A stretch of 64,000 nucleotides of DNA from Pachyseris speciosa (GCA_016490735.1 JAEMWC010000189.1:1040376-1104375); one strand, 5' to 3'. Positions 1 to 12,985 are shown, counted from the stretch's first letter. Numbers and translations: made by a program. Notes: generated by a model from the letters alone, not told the origin.

Positions 1-120
1 GCCTACTAATAACTTAAGTGTCTGATTTAAATAAATAAAAACTTAAAAATTGAAGGTGACAAACGAATTGCTAGAGTTTTCCACAGTTTGTCAATATACT
101 TTGAGGCGACTTCAACGTTA

Positions 121-199
121 GGCTCGGTCTCCAGCCGTAGGTGTTTTGGTGCGCCCGCGATCCTCCCCACCAGAGACACCCACGGCTGGAGACTGAGCC
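121..199. repeat. Short inverted repeat (hairpin element)
   Basis: Positions 121-144 and 176-199 are inverted copies of each other, 24 bp with two mismatches (ggctcggtctccagccgtag against its complement). The spacer is about 31 bp. It lies directly upstream of the terminal exon of FReD copy 1. It is probably a small MITE or the remains of one; no target duplication could be fixed. Confidence 0.6.
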
Positions 200-255
200 T
201 CCTTCGACGCTACCTGAACTTATATTTCCAGCATGAAAATCTAGGGTTTTTTTAG

Positions 256-521
256 GCAGTGCTCCCGACTCACTTGGTTATCATCGTGGTTATCCATTCA
301 CCACCAAGGATCGCGATAATGACAGGAGATCATCAACCAACTGCGCCTCACAGTTTAAGGGAGCGTGGTAGTACAACGACTGCTACAATTCTAATCTGAA
401 CGGCTTGTACCTTCCCGGTAAAGACACCAATCAAGGAATGGTGTGGGGTGGCTCGCAAGGTAAGCCCTGGCACTACTCTTTCAAAAAGTCGGCAATGAAG
501 ATACGTCCAAAGGGTTTTTAA
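256..521 (+). pseudogene. Fibrinogen-domain protein, terminal exon only, nonsense mutation (FReD copy 1)
   Basis: This is the C-terminal half of a secreted fibrinogen-related domain. It follows a poly-pyrimidine/AG acceptor (ag at 254-255) in phase 1 and ends with TAA at 519-521. The reading contains the calcium-site-like TKDRDND, NCA, SNLNGLYLPG and the ending MKIRP, all shared with the copies ending at 24960 and 62425. The conserved GAWWY is broken: the second Trp codon is TAG at 369-371. The poly(A) signal that is AATAAA in copy 2 reads AATGAA here. Unlike copy 2 it keeps the second cysteine of the C-terminal pair. Upstream exons would lie outside the window. A functional gene with a polymorphic stop is possible, but two independent lesions favour a pseudogene. 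Confidence 0.85.
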
Positions 522-901
522 AAGAAAATCCCACAAGCAAACGTGAACTGTTTCCGTTTTATGTTCATTTTGGCCGGTGATAACCAGTTAGTGATATAGA
601 GAAGTAGCTAATGTGCTCCGGCCTTTCTGTAGTGCAGTTGATCACATCGATCGTATGGCAGTATTACGAGCTATCTAATGAAAGTGATAAATGATCGAAT
701 GTACTGGCATAGTTTTCTCTTTAAAGCACCCTCGTACTGTCTTTCTGAAACAAAATTATTCTAAATGCCAGGTACTGTGCTTTTTATTTGTCTGGCACTG
801 TCCGGAATTTTCCAACGTTTCATTCATTTCTCGTTTTTCACTTGGTATTGTTCTTAGTGTCCTTATTAAAGGTGAAAAGGAATTAGTCCATCTACGTATC
901 T

Positions 902-934
<33 letters not shown>

Positions 935-1050
935 CATTTTGATGCAAATAGCTTATCAGCAGAAGATGGCAAAAAAGTGCCAAAGAGGAAGCATGACATT
1001 TAGGCTACATTCTTCTGAGACTCTTCAAACTAGAAATCCTCAGATTGGAC
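522..1050 (+). other. 3' flank of FReD copy 1, duplicated downstream of copy 2
   Basis: This stretch aligns by eye with about 24961-25505, 3' of FReD copy 2. Shared blocks include ttcattttggccggtgataa, the region around tgctccggcctttct, and the block with ttatcagcagaaga. It contains a T-run at about 905-934 that copy 2 has only in short form. It is 3'-UTR and downstream DNA carried along in a segmental duplication. I see no gene in it. Confidence 0.75.
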
Positions 1051-1051
1051 C

Positions 1052-1052
<1 letters not shown>

Positions 1053-1119
<67 letters not shown>
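1053..1119. repeat. (AAT)n microsatellite
   Basis: About 22 uninterrupted trinucleotide units. It may be the tail of a lost LINE or SINE insertion, because several elements in this window end in the same repeat. Confidence 0.95.
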
Positions 1120-2389
1120 GGAAAACAAAATTTGAGTTTTTCGTTGTAAAAAGTTACGCTTTTAAAGATTAAGGATGAAATGAACTTAGCTGAGTGTGAG
1201 ACATGACCGCTAGCAAAAGGTGCGCCGTATTACGTATTCATTACACCCATTTTGAAATCACTGGTGATTCTAGAAATCTGATTGGCTCTCAACAGTGCAA
1301 TTTATTCCCAAATTGCACCATTTTTTACTCTAAATCGCATCCTTTCTGTAACTCATCAAAATGAAAGTGAAATAATACTAACCTACCAAATTTCATGGAT
1401 TAACAAATATTAATATTGACAAAAAACTGTGTGATTTCAAAATGGCTGTAATAAAGCGGTAATTGAACTTCGTGTCATGCAATTTTGGTCTGAAATCATA
1501 CTTGTGATTTCAAATCAAACTCGCGCTGCGCGCTCGTTCGATTTTGAAATCACGCGTATGATTTCAGACGAAATTGCACTCCACTCAGTTCAATTGCCAT
1601 TATAAATCGCCTTTGGGAAAACTATAGGCTTAAAGGTAGCGTAAAATAAAATCGTCTGACATGAACGACGGGCTAACGCCCTGTCCCTGCAAGAGGTTCC
1701 TTTTTTTTCCCTCTTCTCCTCAGTTCCCCGTCATAATGCTTTCAACTAGTGGAAAGCAATGCCAAATCAAACAAATCGTTCTAAGAGTGCAGACGTGAGT
1801 TTCTATATATCCGTTGTTATAAGAGGTTCTACAAGTACCAATCAAATATACCACGTACAGATGGGTCATATTTTTTTACTTAACATAATAATGAAATCTG
1901 TGATCTCTCCTTAGAGAAACCGCGACAAAAATAATGTTGCAATAAAGGCTAGATAAGAAAGTTTTCGTCCATTTTTTTTTCTGTTGTAGATAAGCAGTTT
2001 TAAGAGTCACATCAGGCCATGTACCGGACAGTCACAATTCTCAGTTATTTTGCGTTCCTCATACTAAGGACTGATAATTCGAACCCGAAGCTGTTCAGAG
2101 CAGCGCCGTATTTAGTAATAACAAATATGCAGCGCAGTTCCTTATCATTATCTTTTCTAAATCACATTAAGCTTTAAGTTTGAATTTGGACGAATTGTTT
2201 TCTTAAATATTATTTTTTAGACACTTTTAGAAGACAAAGGCGGGATGAGAAACCGTGTAAAGACGTTCAACCAAAAGAAGAACGATAGCAAAACCATAAA
2301 AAAGTACCGGCAAATCAGTTGCTCGTTATAAATCCGAGATGAAACGCAGGGGAACACGGGCGAAAAAATTATAAAACAAAAATAAGAGC
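1120..2389. repeat. Non-coding DNA with a long hairpin
   Basis: No gene is recognisable. The hairpin at 1478-1578 has 39 bp arms (1478-1516 and 1540-1578, beginning tgcaattttggtctgaaatc) around a GC-rich loop, with a few mismatches. A smaller inverted pair around tgcaattt/aaattgca lies at about 1297-1319. This is typical of a MITE-like palindrome in an otherwise featureless region. Confidence 0.55.
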
Positions 2390-2392
2390 CAC

Positions 2393-3082
2393 GTAGACAT
2401 GCGCTACAAGAAATCATTGATTAAAACCATGTTACACCGGGCCTACCGCCTTTCATCTTCATGAGAATTGGTCGTAAAAGAGTGCGACTATCTTAAGGGG
2501 ATGTTTTTTAAGCTGGGATACCCGGATAGAATGGTTGATGCCACAGTTACCTCGTTTCTGAAATCAGTCTTTTTGACGGAAAATGATCGAGCTCAGAAGA
2601 ACAACGCCATGTCAGAGGGAAAAATCGTTCGAGTCATACTACCTTTCAATGATCAGAGGTCTGCGGACTTCGTTCGGAAACAGCTTAAAGATCTTGGCAA
2701 CAACACCGGCAACCCAGTACAAACGGTATTCACGAGTCCAAAAATTGGCGAGTAACTTAAAATTCAGGAGAGGAAACCACCGGTCGTTAGCCGACAATGT
2801 GTTGTATATCAATTTGAATGTGATCTGTGCGATACAGATTATATCGGCTACACTACTCGTGATCTCCATCAGCGAATTGAAGAACACAGAGCCTCAGCCG
2901 TCGGTGCACATGTGAAAGGTTGCCATGGAATTTCAAACCCCGAGTTTTTAAAACAGTTCTCCGTTTTGAAGAAATGTCAGGGAAAGCTTGACTGTCAAAT
3001 CCGCGAAACGCTTTTCATCCGTGAGAGGAAACCGAAGTTGAACACACAATCAGACTCAATTCGCGCGAAAGTATTTGTTTAG
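2393..3082 (+). pseudogene. Penelope-like element, 3' part with GIY-YIG endonuclease (decayed)
   Basis: One reading frame runs from about 2393 to the TAG at 3080-3082, with internal stops at 2462-2464 (TGA, after HRAYRLSSS) and 2753-2755 (TAA). The first part, with SHVDMRYKKS and CDYLKGMFFKLGYP, matches the linker that follows the RT in Penelope-like elements. The later part, with VVYQFECDLCDTDYIGYTTR, is a GIY-YIG nuclease variant with its CxxC. The RT itself is missing, so the copy is 5'-truncated. It is unlike the PLEs at 34-39 kb and at 41-46 kb in sequence, so it is a third lineage in this window. Confidence 0.8.
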
Positions 3083-3129
3083 AACATTTCGTCGCGCGGG
3101 CACTAATTCGTTGGCTGACGTTATAAACA

Positions 3130-3200
3130 ACCACTGAAACGACCGTTACAATTATCACTTGAAAATGAAGTCAAGATAACTTCGAAACGTCGTGTAATAT
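3130..3200 (+). repeat. Probable 3' terminal hairpin of the PLE relic
   Basis: Downstream of the relic's stop there is tgaagtcaagataacttcga, a hairpin (gaagt/acttc) followed by GAAACG. The same layout, a short stem followed by GAAA, recurs at other PLE ends in this window. Confidence 0.4.
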
Positions 3201-4263
3201 CGCTTATTTTTGTAATCAAATGTATTTCAAAAAGTTTTCTCCTTCGTAAACGCAAGTAAAAAGATAAAAATGTTTGCGAGAGCAAGAATAAGTCCCCAGG
3301 GCAACAAAATACACCGGACTACAATCCGTTATCCAAGGACTCCTTTTTCCTTTTATTTGTAAGGCATTCGGCCATAAGAATCACGGTGACAAGTGTGTAA
3401 CTTACTCTGAATGTAGTGAACTCCAGAAGGAAGCGCGCGCTTTCCCTTTTATGTATGATTTCTTTTCGAAAACTTCATTTAGCGTCTTTCAGCTGGCTTG
3501 TTCCCAGGCACAAACCCATTTCGGGAAAAGAGCGGGAAAATACGGGCTTGGGAGTCGCCTTGGGATAACTCATGCGGCCCGTGATTGATTGAAAAAGAGA
3601 CGCGGCCTGGGGGTGAGTAAGTATAATAAAAGCTGCTGATAATTTTAGATATTTCTTCTCGCTATCTTCTCGAACAATCGATTTCTCCACAATTTCCAAT
3701 GTCGTAATACGGCTAGAATCTAAGACTGTCGAATTCTCCTGTTTTTTGTTTTTGTTTTTGTTTTTTTTTTCCCACAAGTTATTTCAAAATTCCATCCGAT
3801 ATTTCGTGTTCTGTGTTCTACACTCTGCAATCAAAAAATTCGATCTAAAACTCAAGACAGTGTTCTTCTTAGTCACGTGGCCATCTTTCCCGCCACACGT
3901 ATTTATGCTAATCATGCGCATGAATCAATTTCTAAAACAAGCCAAGCTTCTCCTCAGGAAACAACACAACAAATGCGAACTGTTTTAACAGTTAAAATTC
4001 TTCCTTTGAACATCTTCTCCTTCTCCCGCGTTCTGTCCAGAAAGGTTATTCCATTACCCGAAACGTCTTCGTACGTCCTGATTAAATTTGCTCCTGAAAG
4101 CGTGAAACTTACCCATAAACATTTTAGAATATACGAGCTGAGAAACCAGGAGAAGCTTGAACGAAAACTGATACAATTTTTCACAAAACCAAATCAAGAC
4201 GTTTTCCGCGGTTCGGAATCCCACCAATTACAGAAATCAAAATCAGATCACAAATTATGAGGA
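3201..4263. other. Intergenic DNA without recognisable gene
   Basis: Open frames of up to 127 codons exist on both strands here, but none shows a recognisable domain, a consistent codon bias or splice context. T-rich runs occur near 3740-3770. Nothing supported is present. Confidence 0.5.
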
Positions 4264-4304
4264 GCTTCAGGCCTTGCAGTCCGCCATTTGATTGCTAGAT
4301 AAGT

Positions 4305-4499
4305 GTGACGTTTTTAAGGCGGTGGCCGGGATGCATCGATTTGTTTCTTCTGGTCACTCAGTTATATGGTCTTTCGGGCCAAGTCCCCTTTCACCAAGAA
4401 GCCTCCAAGAGTGCATACAATGGCTGCCTCAAAGCTTCAGAGATGGAAAACAACATGATTTCCTTACAACCTCTGGATGTTCAAAGTTTCCCTATTTAG
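4305..4499 (+). other. Possible first-exon remnant of a secreted protein
   Basis: A 64-codon frame contains a hydrophobic stretch (CIDLFLLVTQLYGLSGQ) that would suit a signal peptide, then a short polar segment and TAG at 4497-4499. There is no ATG at its start and no clear donor. The block before it (about 4268-4310, with the words cttgcagtc and ccattt) resembles 47125-47170, just upstream of the FReD relic, so it may be a displaced piece of a FReD-type locus. I do not recognise the protein. Confidence 0.2.
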
Positions 4500-4500
4500 T

Positions 4501-4690
4501 GTTTACTTGTGTATTGCGTGTACTTATTGAGTATACAATACAAAGACATTTCAATCCACTTGTTACCTGAAAAGCCAGTTAATGTGGGGTTTACCTAAAA
4601 GATGGAATCCGGAATCCGGAATCCGGAATCCGGAATCCAGAATCCAGAATCTGGAATCCGGAAGACGGAATCTAGAAACTGGAATTAATA
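4501..4690. repeat. Inverted-repeat partner of 10575-11104, with GGAATCC heptamers
   Basis: 4501-4573 is the reverse complement, nearly perfect, of 11033-11104 (shared word tatacaatacaaagacattt). It continues into a run of the 7 bp unit GGAATCC at about 4604-4682. The partner has the same heptamers in reverse at 10611-10652, but with an extra 360 bp between the two parts. Confidence 0.75.
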
Positions 4691-7140
4691 ATTAATAAGA
4701 GGGTTAAAAGAACCGAATAATTAAATAACAATATATAATTATAATAAGATCCTTCCCAGAATCCTTTGCAGCTGGAAAATCGTCAATCCCAAATAACTTG
4801 GTCAGTTTGAGGGCAGCAAGACCCCCACGTTGTCTAGAGATAAGTCTTACCATAAACTAATTATTGTACAAGACTAAGGGCGATGACGTCATTGGTCACG
4901 TGACTTTGCTCACAAGTGCGTTTTTGCACACTGTGACGAAATTATTTTGTTATTGGGAAAGCAGTCAACGTGGTTTGAAGCACAATGGTGTGAGCCATTT
5001 CGGACTGCCCGGGTACCGAACAAAATATAAATATTAAGGGGGGTATATACAATTTTCAAAAAGTGGGAGTCTGGGTACAAGTGCTATCTCGCGTTGCATT
5101 AAACGCGAGGAAACAAAAATTTGGATATTGGTAGATATTTTTATGAAATATACATTTTTGTCATTTTTAATGCTGTGACGTCATGGGTCACGTGACCAGA
5201 ACGGACCGAAGTTTAATATTCGCTCTTAAAGTTTACTAGAACCTTTCTCCAAGAATATTTTTAAGCGAAGTTGTAGTTTAATAAATAGTGTTTTAAAAAA
5301 TGGCCATGATTACTTTTTCCTAAAAAAGTGCGGCAGTAGAAAATCTAACTGAAAAGTTTGTCAGCTTCCTGCTCAACAACCATTTGAGGTAGGAATAAAA
5401 GAAAATTTTGCCTAAGGCTTGAGAGTATGCTCTTTATGATGGCGTTGTCAGTTTCTTCTAATTTCAATTGCTTTTGGCGAGGATCGATGTTTAAGACTTT
5501 TTTCAGAGGAGAGGTCCTGGAGGAAAGAACGAAAACGAGGCTATACTTTCGCGCGCTTTTTGTTCACTGCGACGCCGCGCCACAAAAGGTCAGCTAGAAA
5601 AAAAAAATTCCAAGGACTGGACAACGGACTGGACTTGCATTTTCTTTAAACGGAACTTTTGACGACTTTTTTAATTATTGTTTTTTATGGCTGCTGTCTG
5701 CTCAGGGACAATGCATACTTGAGAAGGTAAGTTGATACAGATAGTTGTTGCTGTTTGTTAAAAAACAAAACAAAAAAAAAAGCGCGTTTGTGGTACACTT
5801 AAATGCACGTCCCACCTAAAAAGTGTTGTTTAATTCTTGAAATTATAAAACTTAAACTAGAAGTTGCAGCAATGCGAATGAAATCAAATTAATGCTGACA
5901 TTAAATGAAACAATTAAAGTTGCTTAAGGCAACCGATGCAAGTTCAGTAATTTTACTAAATACGATATTTGAAGGTTAAAAACGTATCTTAAACAGTGAC
6001 GGAATAAATGATTACTTTATTTTCAACCGGAACTTAAAACGTTACCTTCATTCGCACAGACATCAAAACTTTATTTTATACTGTCCATGAACTAAATTCC
6101 CTATTACAATTATAACAAAGTGTACAATAAGGCCATTATTCAAAGTATTGGCCTAAGAAAAATAGTTGCGCATAAACAAATACTGGAACAGTTCGTGCTT
6201 TCAAATGGATTACCCTAATGAATTACACGATTCCGACACATAAGTTTAATTTGAGTGGCGAAACATTTTGTTGTATCTGAAGAATTACTGTACTACAAAA
6301 AACGTTTTCACAGAGGTTGTAATGCATGGGGGTTCACATAATTTAATTCAATTTATAAAGCTAAAAATTTTATGTCAAAGATTCAGCATGCAGAAACAGA
6401 GAAAAGTTTTAAAATCACGGCTGTTTGTGCGAGTTCGTGTACGTGCGCGCTAAACGCGGAGAGTACCTAAGCTTAATAACTCTGAAGACGTCAAGTACTT
6501 AAGTTTATGTCAAAACCGACCAAGAACCATTCGAAAAAAACAAAGAAAGATTAGCAAATAATTGTTTTAATAGATTTGGCAGTTTTACAAAGAGTTACGC
6601 TTCTGGTTTGTGGCACCTATTTACAATGGTAGTCTGAGGAAAAACCTTTTTACAACAATGTTTAAATTATAAGCTTAAGCTTACGGTAAATTTCATTTGA
6701 ATCTATTTTTTAAATTGAGGGGAAATTAAAATGTAATTTGCTATAAGAATGGGTCCAACACAGAAATCCTGAAAACCTTCTTCACAAACAAATTGACGAT
6801 AAACTTGAAAACCAAATTTGAGAGTAGGCTTAACTTCTTGCCGAGCCATACAAAAGTCGGGCACATAAACAAAGACAACGCTTATCTGGCTTATCGGTTG
6901 ACCGTAAGTTTTTTGAAGAAAACGAATAAATAAAAGGTCAACGGTAAATACCTTCTCCAATCGTCGAAGAGGCTACATCGGGCCACTGCGTAAATCGCAC
7001 GTCCTTCGTATTTAGTCATGCTCAAAGCACAGCGGGAAAATTTACGTGTTGTCGAATGCAGTCGCGGCGCGAATACAATCCCTTTCACAACATTTTAGAT
7101 ACATCCAAAAAGCCGTCCATCAAGCCTTGATATAATTCTT
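4691..7140. other. Intergenic DNA
   Basis: No coding domain is recognised over 2.4 kb. Two similar words, tgacgtcattggtcacgtga (about 4884-4903) and tgacgtcatgggtcacgtga (about 5176-5195), combine CRE-like TGACGTCA and E-box CACGTG motifs. They could be regulatory or a small repeat. The AT-rich remainder shows nothing else. Confidence 0.4.
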
Positions 7141-7166
7141 CCCAGAGTGGCCAGTTAAAAAATATT

Positions 7167-7860
7167 TTCACAGTCTAACACATCTTCAGGTGACCTAGTC
7201 GAAGTGGCGGAAGGAGAGTGGAGTCGAACGAGGTATCGCACAGCGTTGACGTGGACGTCGTTAATCCACTGACTTGATCTAAAGTTTTATGCTTCGGACT
7301 AGAAATTTTCCATTACTTAGTTGAATTTGACGGCAAATCTCCAATTTTGGCGACCTTTTCAGCTTTTCACCACAGCTCTTTCACCACACAAATCTTTTCA
7401 CAGTCTAACACATCTTCAGGGCCCGGTTGTTCGAAAGCCGATTAACTTAATCCAGGATTAGCGTAAACTTTGGTTGCAGTTTTTGTCTTTTGGATGAAAG
7501 TTTCTTTTGCTGATTTTTGCTTTTCAGGATTGACGTCCTATAATCTGAAATTGTGTAGGATATCAGCGTTTAACAATGTTTGTGGATAGAGAAATAAACT
7601 CCTTGGTTAATTTTTAATCTAGGATTAGGGTTAATCGGCTTTCGAACAACCCGGCCCAGGTGACCTAATCGAAGTGGCGGAACGAGAGAGTCGAACGAGG
7701 TATCGCACAGCGTTCATGTGCTCGTTAATCCACTGACTTGGTCTAAGGTTTTATGAGACAGGATGAACAAATTTCAAAATCATTTCACCGTTTTGAATGT
7801 AGTTAAGCTTCGGACTAGAAATTTCCCATTACTTTGTTAAACTTGACCGCAAATACCACT
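7167..7860. repeat. Two tandem copies of a ~170 bp segment, the second split by a MITE
   Basis: Copy A runs from about 7167 to 7345. Copy B runs from about 7391 to 7420 and resumes at 7657 to about 7855. Shared words are cagtctaacacatcttcagg, aggtatcgcacagcg and gcttcggactagaaatt. Copy A preserves the uninterrupted site catcttcaggtgacc, which is broken in copy B exactly where the 236 bp inverted-repeat element sits. Confidence 0.8.
7421..7656. mobile_element. MITE with ~25 bp terminal inverted repeats and CAGG target duplication
   Basis: The ends gcccggttgttcgaaagccg (7421) and ...cggctttcgaacaacccggc are inverted repeats that continue into gattaa/ttaatc. CAGG at 7417-7420 is repeated at 7657-7660. 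The duplicated neighbour at about 7187 gives the empty site, so the borders are well supported. There is no ORF inside; it is a non-autonomous DNA transposon. Confidence 0.85.
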
Positions 7861-8115
7861 TTCACCACAGCTACAGCGCTGTCGCAAGCAAACCGTCGCT
7901 TCGTTTCAGAAGGTCGATTCACTTTCTGTGATTGGTTAAACAAAATGACGTGTGAATCGCGAGGTGTGGAGAATCTACCATTCGATGACAAACATAGCGG
8001 GCAATGTCTTCCTTCGTAATTTTAACCAAAGAAAAAAATTGCAAAACATTTAAATTTTGGTTTATCGTGAACTAAAAAAATTGTCAGAACAAGAGCGGAT
8101 AGGCGTGTTTTCAGA

Positions 8116-8984
<869 letters not shown>

Positions 8985-9023
<39 letters not shown>

Positions 9024-9385
9024 GATAAAAAATGTCTCTTCACACTACGACAAAAGGAGTTATACTCAGTTATGTTTCTAATAGCTACAGGGAGCTTATT
9101 AAAAGTAGTTGCTGCCGAGTGCTGAAAAGTTCCCGACTCTCTCGGAATAGAAAGGACAGGTGCAATCGAATATCTTAAGCTATAAGCACTGACCATGAAG
9201 ACGATAGATGTCTTACAGGAGGAGCTAGGTGACAGGAGTGAAGTCTTAGTCTGGGACTTGGTTTGTTCTTTCCAGTTGAGTCGATGTGGAGGGATATAAG
9301 GATAACTATTAAGAAAGACCGTATGCAGGATCATTAAATGCAACTTAAAGAGCTGATCCGCGAGATTTTACACTAGTTTAACCTT
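8985..9385 (-). mobile_element. 5'-truncated LINE, last part of RT ORF plus (TTA)n tail
   Basis: The minus strand reads YSLRYSIAPVLSIPRE, then FNKLPVAIRN and FCRSVKRHFL, the characteristic C-terminal end of CR1/Jockey-like LINE polymerases in marine invertebrates. It terminates in an (ATT)n run (plus 8986-9018) that serves as its 3' tail. Everything upstream of the RT end is missing. The clade is inferred from the tail motif only. Confidence 0.7.
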
Positions 9386-10574
9386 AAGAAACAAACAGGC
9401 CCATGCAGTGCAGCCATCGCTGCAAAAACGGAGTGAGAAGCATTGCTATTGGGAAGAAAATCTTTCTTGGAGCAGATTAACCACGTTTATCGCCTACTGT
9501 AAAAGTAGGCCTGACCAAGTCCTCAGTTGTTGTAGATATCCTTAACCAATCAGAAGTGGAGAGCAGCGGATTTTGCGTGCTCAAGGTTCCTATATAAAAG
9601 TTTCAAGGTATATTGGGCACCATACTGACTTAGGTTTTTTCGAAAAAAAGAGCAATGACTGAAGACGGTACAACTGTATGAGGGTGAAAATGTTGTAAGC
9701 AAACGAAAGCGCTAAAACAATCCTCACCCAGCCCCCATAGCTATCATTTCCAGGTGGGGCATTTATAAACGTCTTTTCTTTTTTTTTTTTTTTTTTGAAA
9801 TAAATATTTTTTTGTCTTCTTTTTTTTCTCCAATTAATCTCTCGGATTATATTTATTTCGTGTTAGTTTCTTTTTTTCTGTATACTTAAAAATTTTTTTT
9901 TAAAGTGATCTTTCTTCGTCTTTTGGAGATGTTCCTGAATGTACCGAGATGTTCCAGAATGTCCCATGTTCCACGTTTTATCGACGGCCACTCGACAACC
10001 TGAAATGTACGCGCCGATACAGTTCCCAAACATTCCAGCATGGAGCAACAGACAATGACCAATCAGGCGTAAGCGTTCCCACGCGCAATTAAGTCAAGAT
10101 ATGCAAAGTGATTTTTCTCTGCTTTTTGGCCACGAAGCGTTTAAAATAGCTCTTGTTTTATAAAGATCTAGCTGAAATCAATAACAAAACATTGAAAACG
10201 GAAAAAAAGTTGCTCGAAATCAAAAAAGGTTGATCGAAAATCGAAAGTTGTTCAAAAAGTTGCCGTCAACTTGTGGACAAGCCTAACACTATTCATCGAC
10301 AAAAAGAATAAGAAAAGGTGCTTTTAATTAAGATGATTTTAATTTAAAATGTTCAAAATGCACAAAACATTGATTAGTATCGTTGAAGTGTGATTGAAAG
10401 CTGTGTGCTATAAAGGAATCAGGCGGTTTATTAAAAGCAAAACCAAAGTATTAAAATGCTGCCCTAGATTGATTGATTGCTTGATTGCTTGATTGCTGCA
10501 AAACTCAGGCTAAGTCATCATATAATTTGTTGACCATATTATTACCCAAGTGACTTCAACCTTTGTCAAAATTT
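9386..10574. other. Intergenic DNA
   Basis: No gene is recognised. It contains several T-runs (9777-9796, 9818-9828) and a small tandem of an 8-9 bp unit (gattgctt) at about 10465-10498. Confidence 0.45.
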
Positions 10575-11104
10575 TTTGCCAAACTTCTGTACATTCCGTA
10601 TTCCGGATTTCATATTTCGTATTCCGGATTCCGGATTCCGGATTCCGGATTCCATGTTTTAGGTAAACCCGTTAATGCGCGTTTATGAATATCAGCACGA
10701 AGGCCCACTACTGGTCACGTTCCGTGAAGTAAGAACTTATTTCATTGGTAGGAATCGCGGACGTGAAACAAAATATCCCACTTTTATTTGAGGGTGCCTT
10801 TAGTTAGTTTTTACACTCACCTGTTGGTTAACGAACCTCTCACTCAAGCTCATCTGGCGGCATGTTTGCGTGCTGGTAGCGTTATCATTCATATCTCAAA
10901 TAACGTCCCCTCCATTACCACGTTAAATATATATAAAAAAAACAGTAAAATATAGGTACTTGGACGTTAGCCCTCTACTAATTCATCTGTGATAAGCTTA
11001 CATCAAGAACTGATAAAAATCATATTTCCGAGGGCTTTTCAGGTAACAAGTGGATTGAAATGTCTTTGTATTGTATACTCAATAAATACACGCAATACAC
11101 AAGT
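10575..11104. repeat. Inverted-repeat partner of 4501-4690
   Basis: The reverse complement of 11033-11104 matches 4501-4573, and that of 10611-10675 matches 4575-4660, including the heptamers. The intervening 10676-11032 is absent from the other copy. The LINE at 11105 starts exactly at the outer end of this repeat. Confidence 0.7.
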
Positions 11105-12985
11105 AAGAGACAGCTGAAAAACCAGCAGACAAAGCCGAGCTTTTGAACAAGTATTTTTTCAGCGTCTATCCGCCTGCCTCAGGTGTAAACATTGCTCAAA
11201 TTTGCATTTCCCATCTGCAACTCTCGGGCGTCGAGGTGTCTGTTGATGAGGTGCGTGATCACCTGAAAAGCCTTGACACCTCGAAAGCAAGTGGCCCCGA
11301 TGGAATTCCAGCTCGCCTTCTCAAAGAATGTTGTGATCAAATCGCACCAAGTCTTTGCGCTATTTTCAATCAGTCGCTTGGTAGCGCCAAACTCCCAAGC
11401 GAATTGAAATCTGCTGATATTGTACCAATTCACAAAAAGGACTCTAAGGAACTAGCTGAACACTATCGTCCGATATCCTTGCTAGCGATTGTTAGCAAAG
11501 TCCTTGAACGCTGTGTTTTCAATCGCCTCTATGAACACCTGAAGCGCTTGACAACTGACCTTCAGCACGGATTTTTGAAAAATCGATCATGTGTGACCCA
11601 GTTACTCTCGGTTCTCCATGATGTAGGGCTTAATCTAGATAAGAACATACAGACAGATGTGATCTACTTAGATTTCACAAAGGCATTTGACAGTGTGGAT
11701 CACAACATTCTGCTTGCTAAACTGAACGCGTACGGGATCTCTGGTAATTTGCTATCATGGCTTACTAATTATCTTTCTGACCGTTTTCAACGAGTAGTTC
11801 TTGAAGGTGCTTCGTCACAATGGGCCCCTGTCACCTCTGGAGTGCCCCAAGGGAGTCTCCTGGGCCCGCTCAAATGGTGAAGTAAATACCGCGCTTTATG
11901 CTGACGATTCAAAGATCTTTGGTGCTGTCAAGTGCGTTCGATTCACGACTGCGAAGTTATGCAGACTACCCTTTCAAATAGGGACGAATGGACGCGATAT
12001 AACAACATCCAATTAAACACCTCTAAATGTAAAGTCCTGACAATCACACGCAAGAAAGAACCCGTACATTACAATTACGCGCTTAACAACGTGCAACTCA
12101 CTCGTTTGGCTGAAGAGAATGACCTAGGAATCATCGTCACTAGGACTCTTTCATGGGTCAAACATATTAATGCTATCGTGTCGAAAGCGAATAAGCTACT
12201 TGGTCTTCTAAAGCGTACTTGTCCACTATTGTTAAACTTGGCAGTCAGACGGACATTATATTTGTCCCTTGTTAAATCGCAACTTTGCTATGGAACGCAA
12301 GTGTGGTCTCCAAGTCATAGCTACCTGCAAGCCAAGATTGAGCGCGTGCAGAGAAGAGCCACTAAATGGATACTGCGGTGTCGCATTGGAGAAAAGTCTT
12401 ATACGGAAAGACTTATTAGACTGGACTTGCTGCCACTAGTATATGATAGAGAGCTTAAAGATATAACATTTGTATGGACAAATAGATCTAAATGTACACG
12501 GCTTCGTTTCTTTTGTAACTCATGGCCGTACTAGGCTCAGTAATTCCTTCAACTTAAAAACCCCTATTTGCAAAACTTCTGCATTTCAAGCTTCAAATTT
12601 TAATAGGATTGTAAAGTTATGGAATTTTATCTGTAAATCTGTGCCTGATAGTAGCTTCTCCAGTATCGATGTTTTTAATAACGTTTTAAAACAAACTCTG
12701 ACGAGCCTTTTGTGTACGACATTTGACGTGGAATGCCCGTGCACTTTGTCTCTTGTGAGATCTTGCGCTTGCCACCGCTCATAGTTCACATGCTGATATT
12801 ATTTGTGTAAGTTTTTGGATTTTTATTTGTATTTTCTATATGGGCGGCACCTCGCAGGGGTCCCTTGGTCTCGTTCGTGCTCGTCCATTTGGGTGTTTTA
12901 TCTTTTCTTTTGCTTATTTTCCCTCAATAGATTATTTATGTACTATAATTGAAACCCAATAAAGTTATTAAATTAAAAAATTAAA
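11105..12985 (+). mobile_element. 5'-truncated non-LTR retrotransposon (CR1/Jockey-like), defective RT
   Basis: The frame opens at about 11107 and includes KASGPDGIPARLLK, HYRPISLLAIVSKVLER, the motif A region VIYLDFTKAFDSVDHN and SGVPQGSLLGPL, ending at a TGA at 11878-11880. The polymerase then resumes in another frame with YADDSK at about 11899. About 20 residues normally found between GPL and YADD are deleted. Further pieces (LNTSKCKVLTITR, YLSLVKSQLCYGTQVWSP, IERVQRRATKWIL) follow to about 12535 and in a third frame to 12784. The 3' end is A/T-rich with aataaag (about 12959) and an (ATTAAA)-like tail. No endonuclease domain is present. It cannot be autonomous. Confidence 0.85.

Noticed and set aside
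3877..4260. 127-codon open frame
   Set aside because: No domain, no start context, no splice logic; expected by chance in a region of this length.
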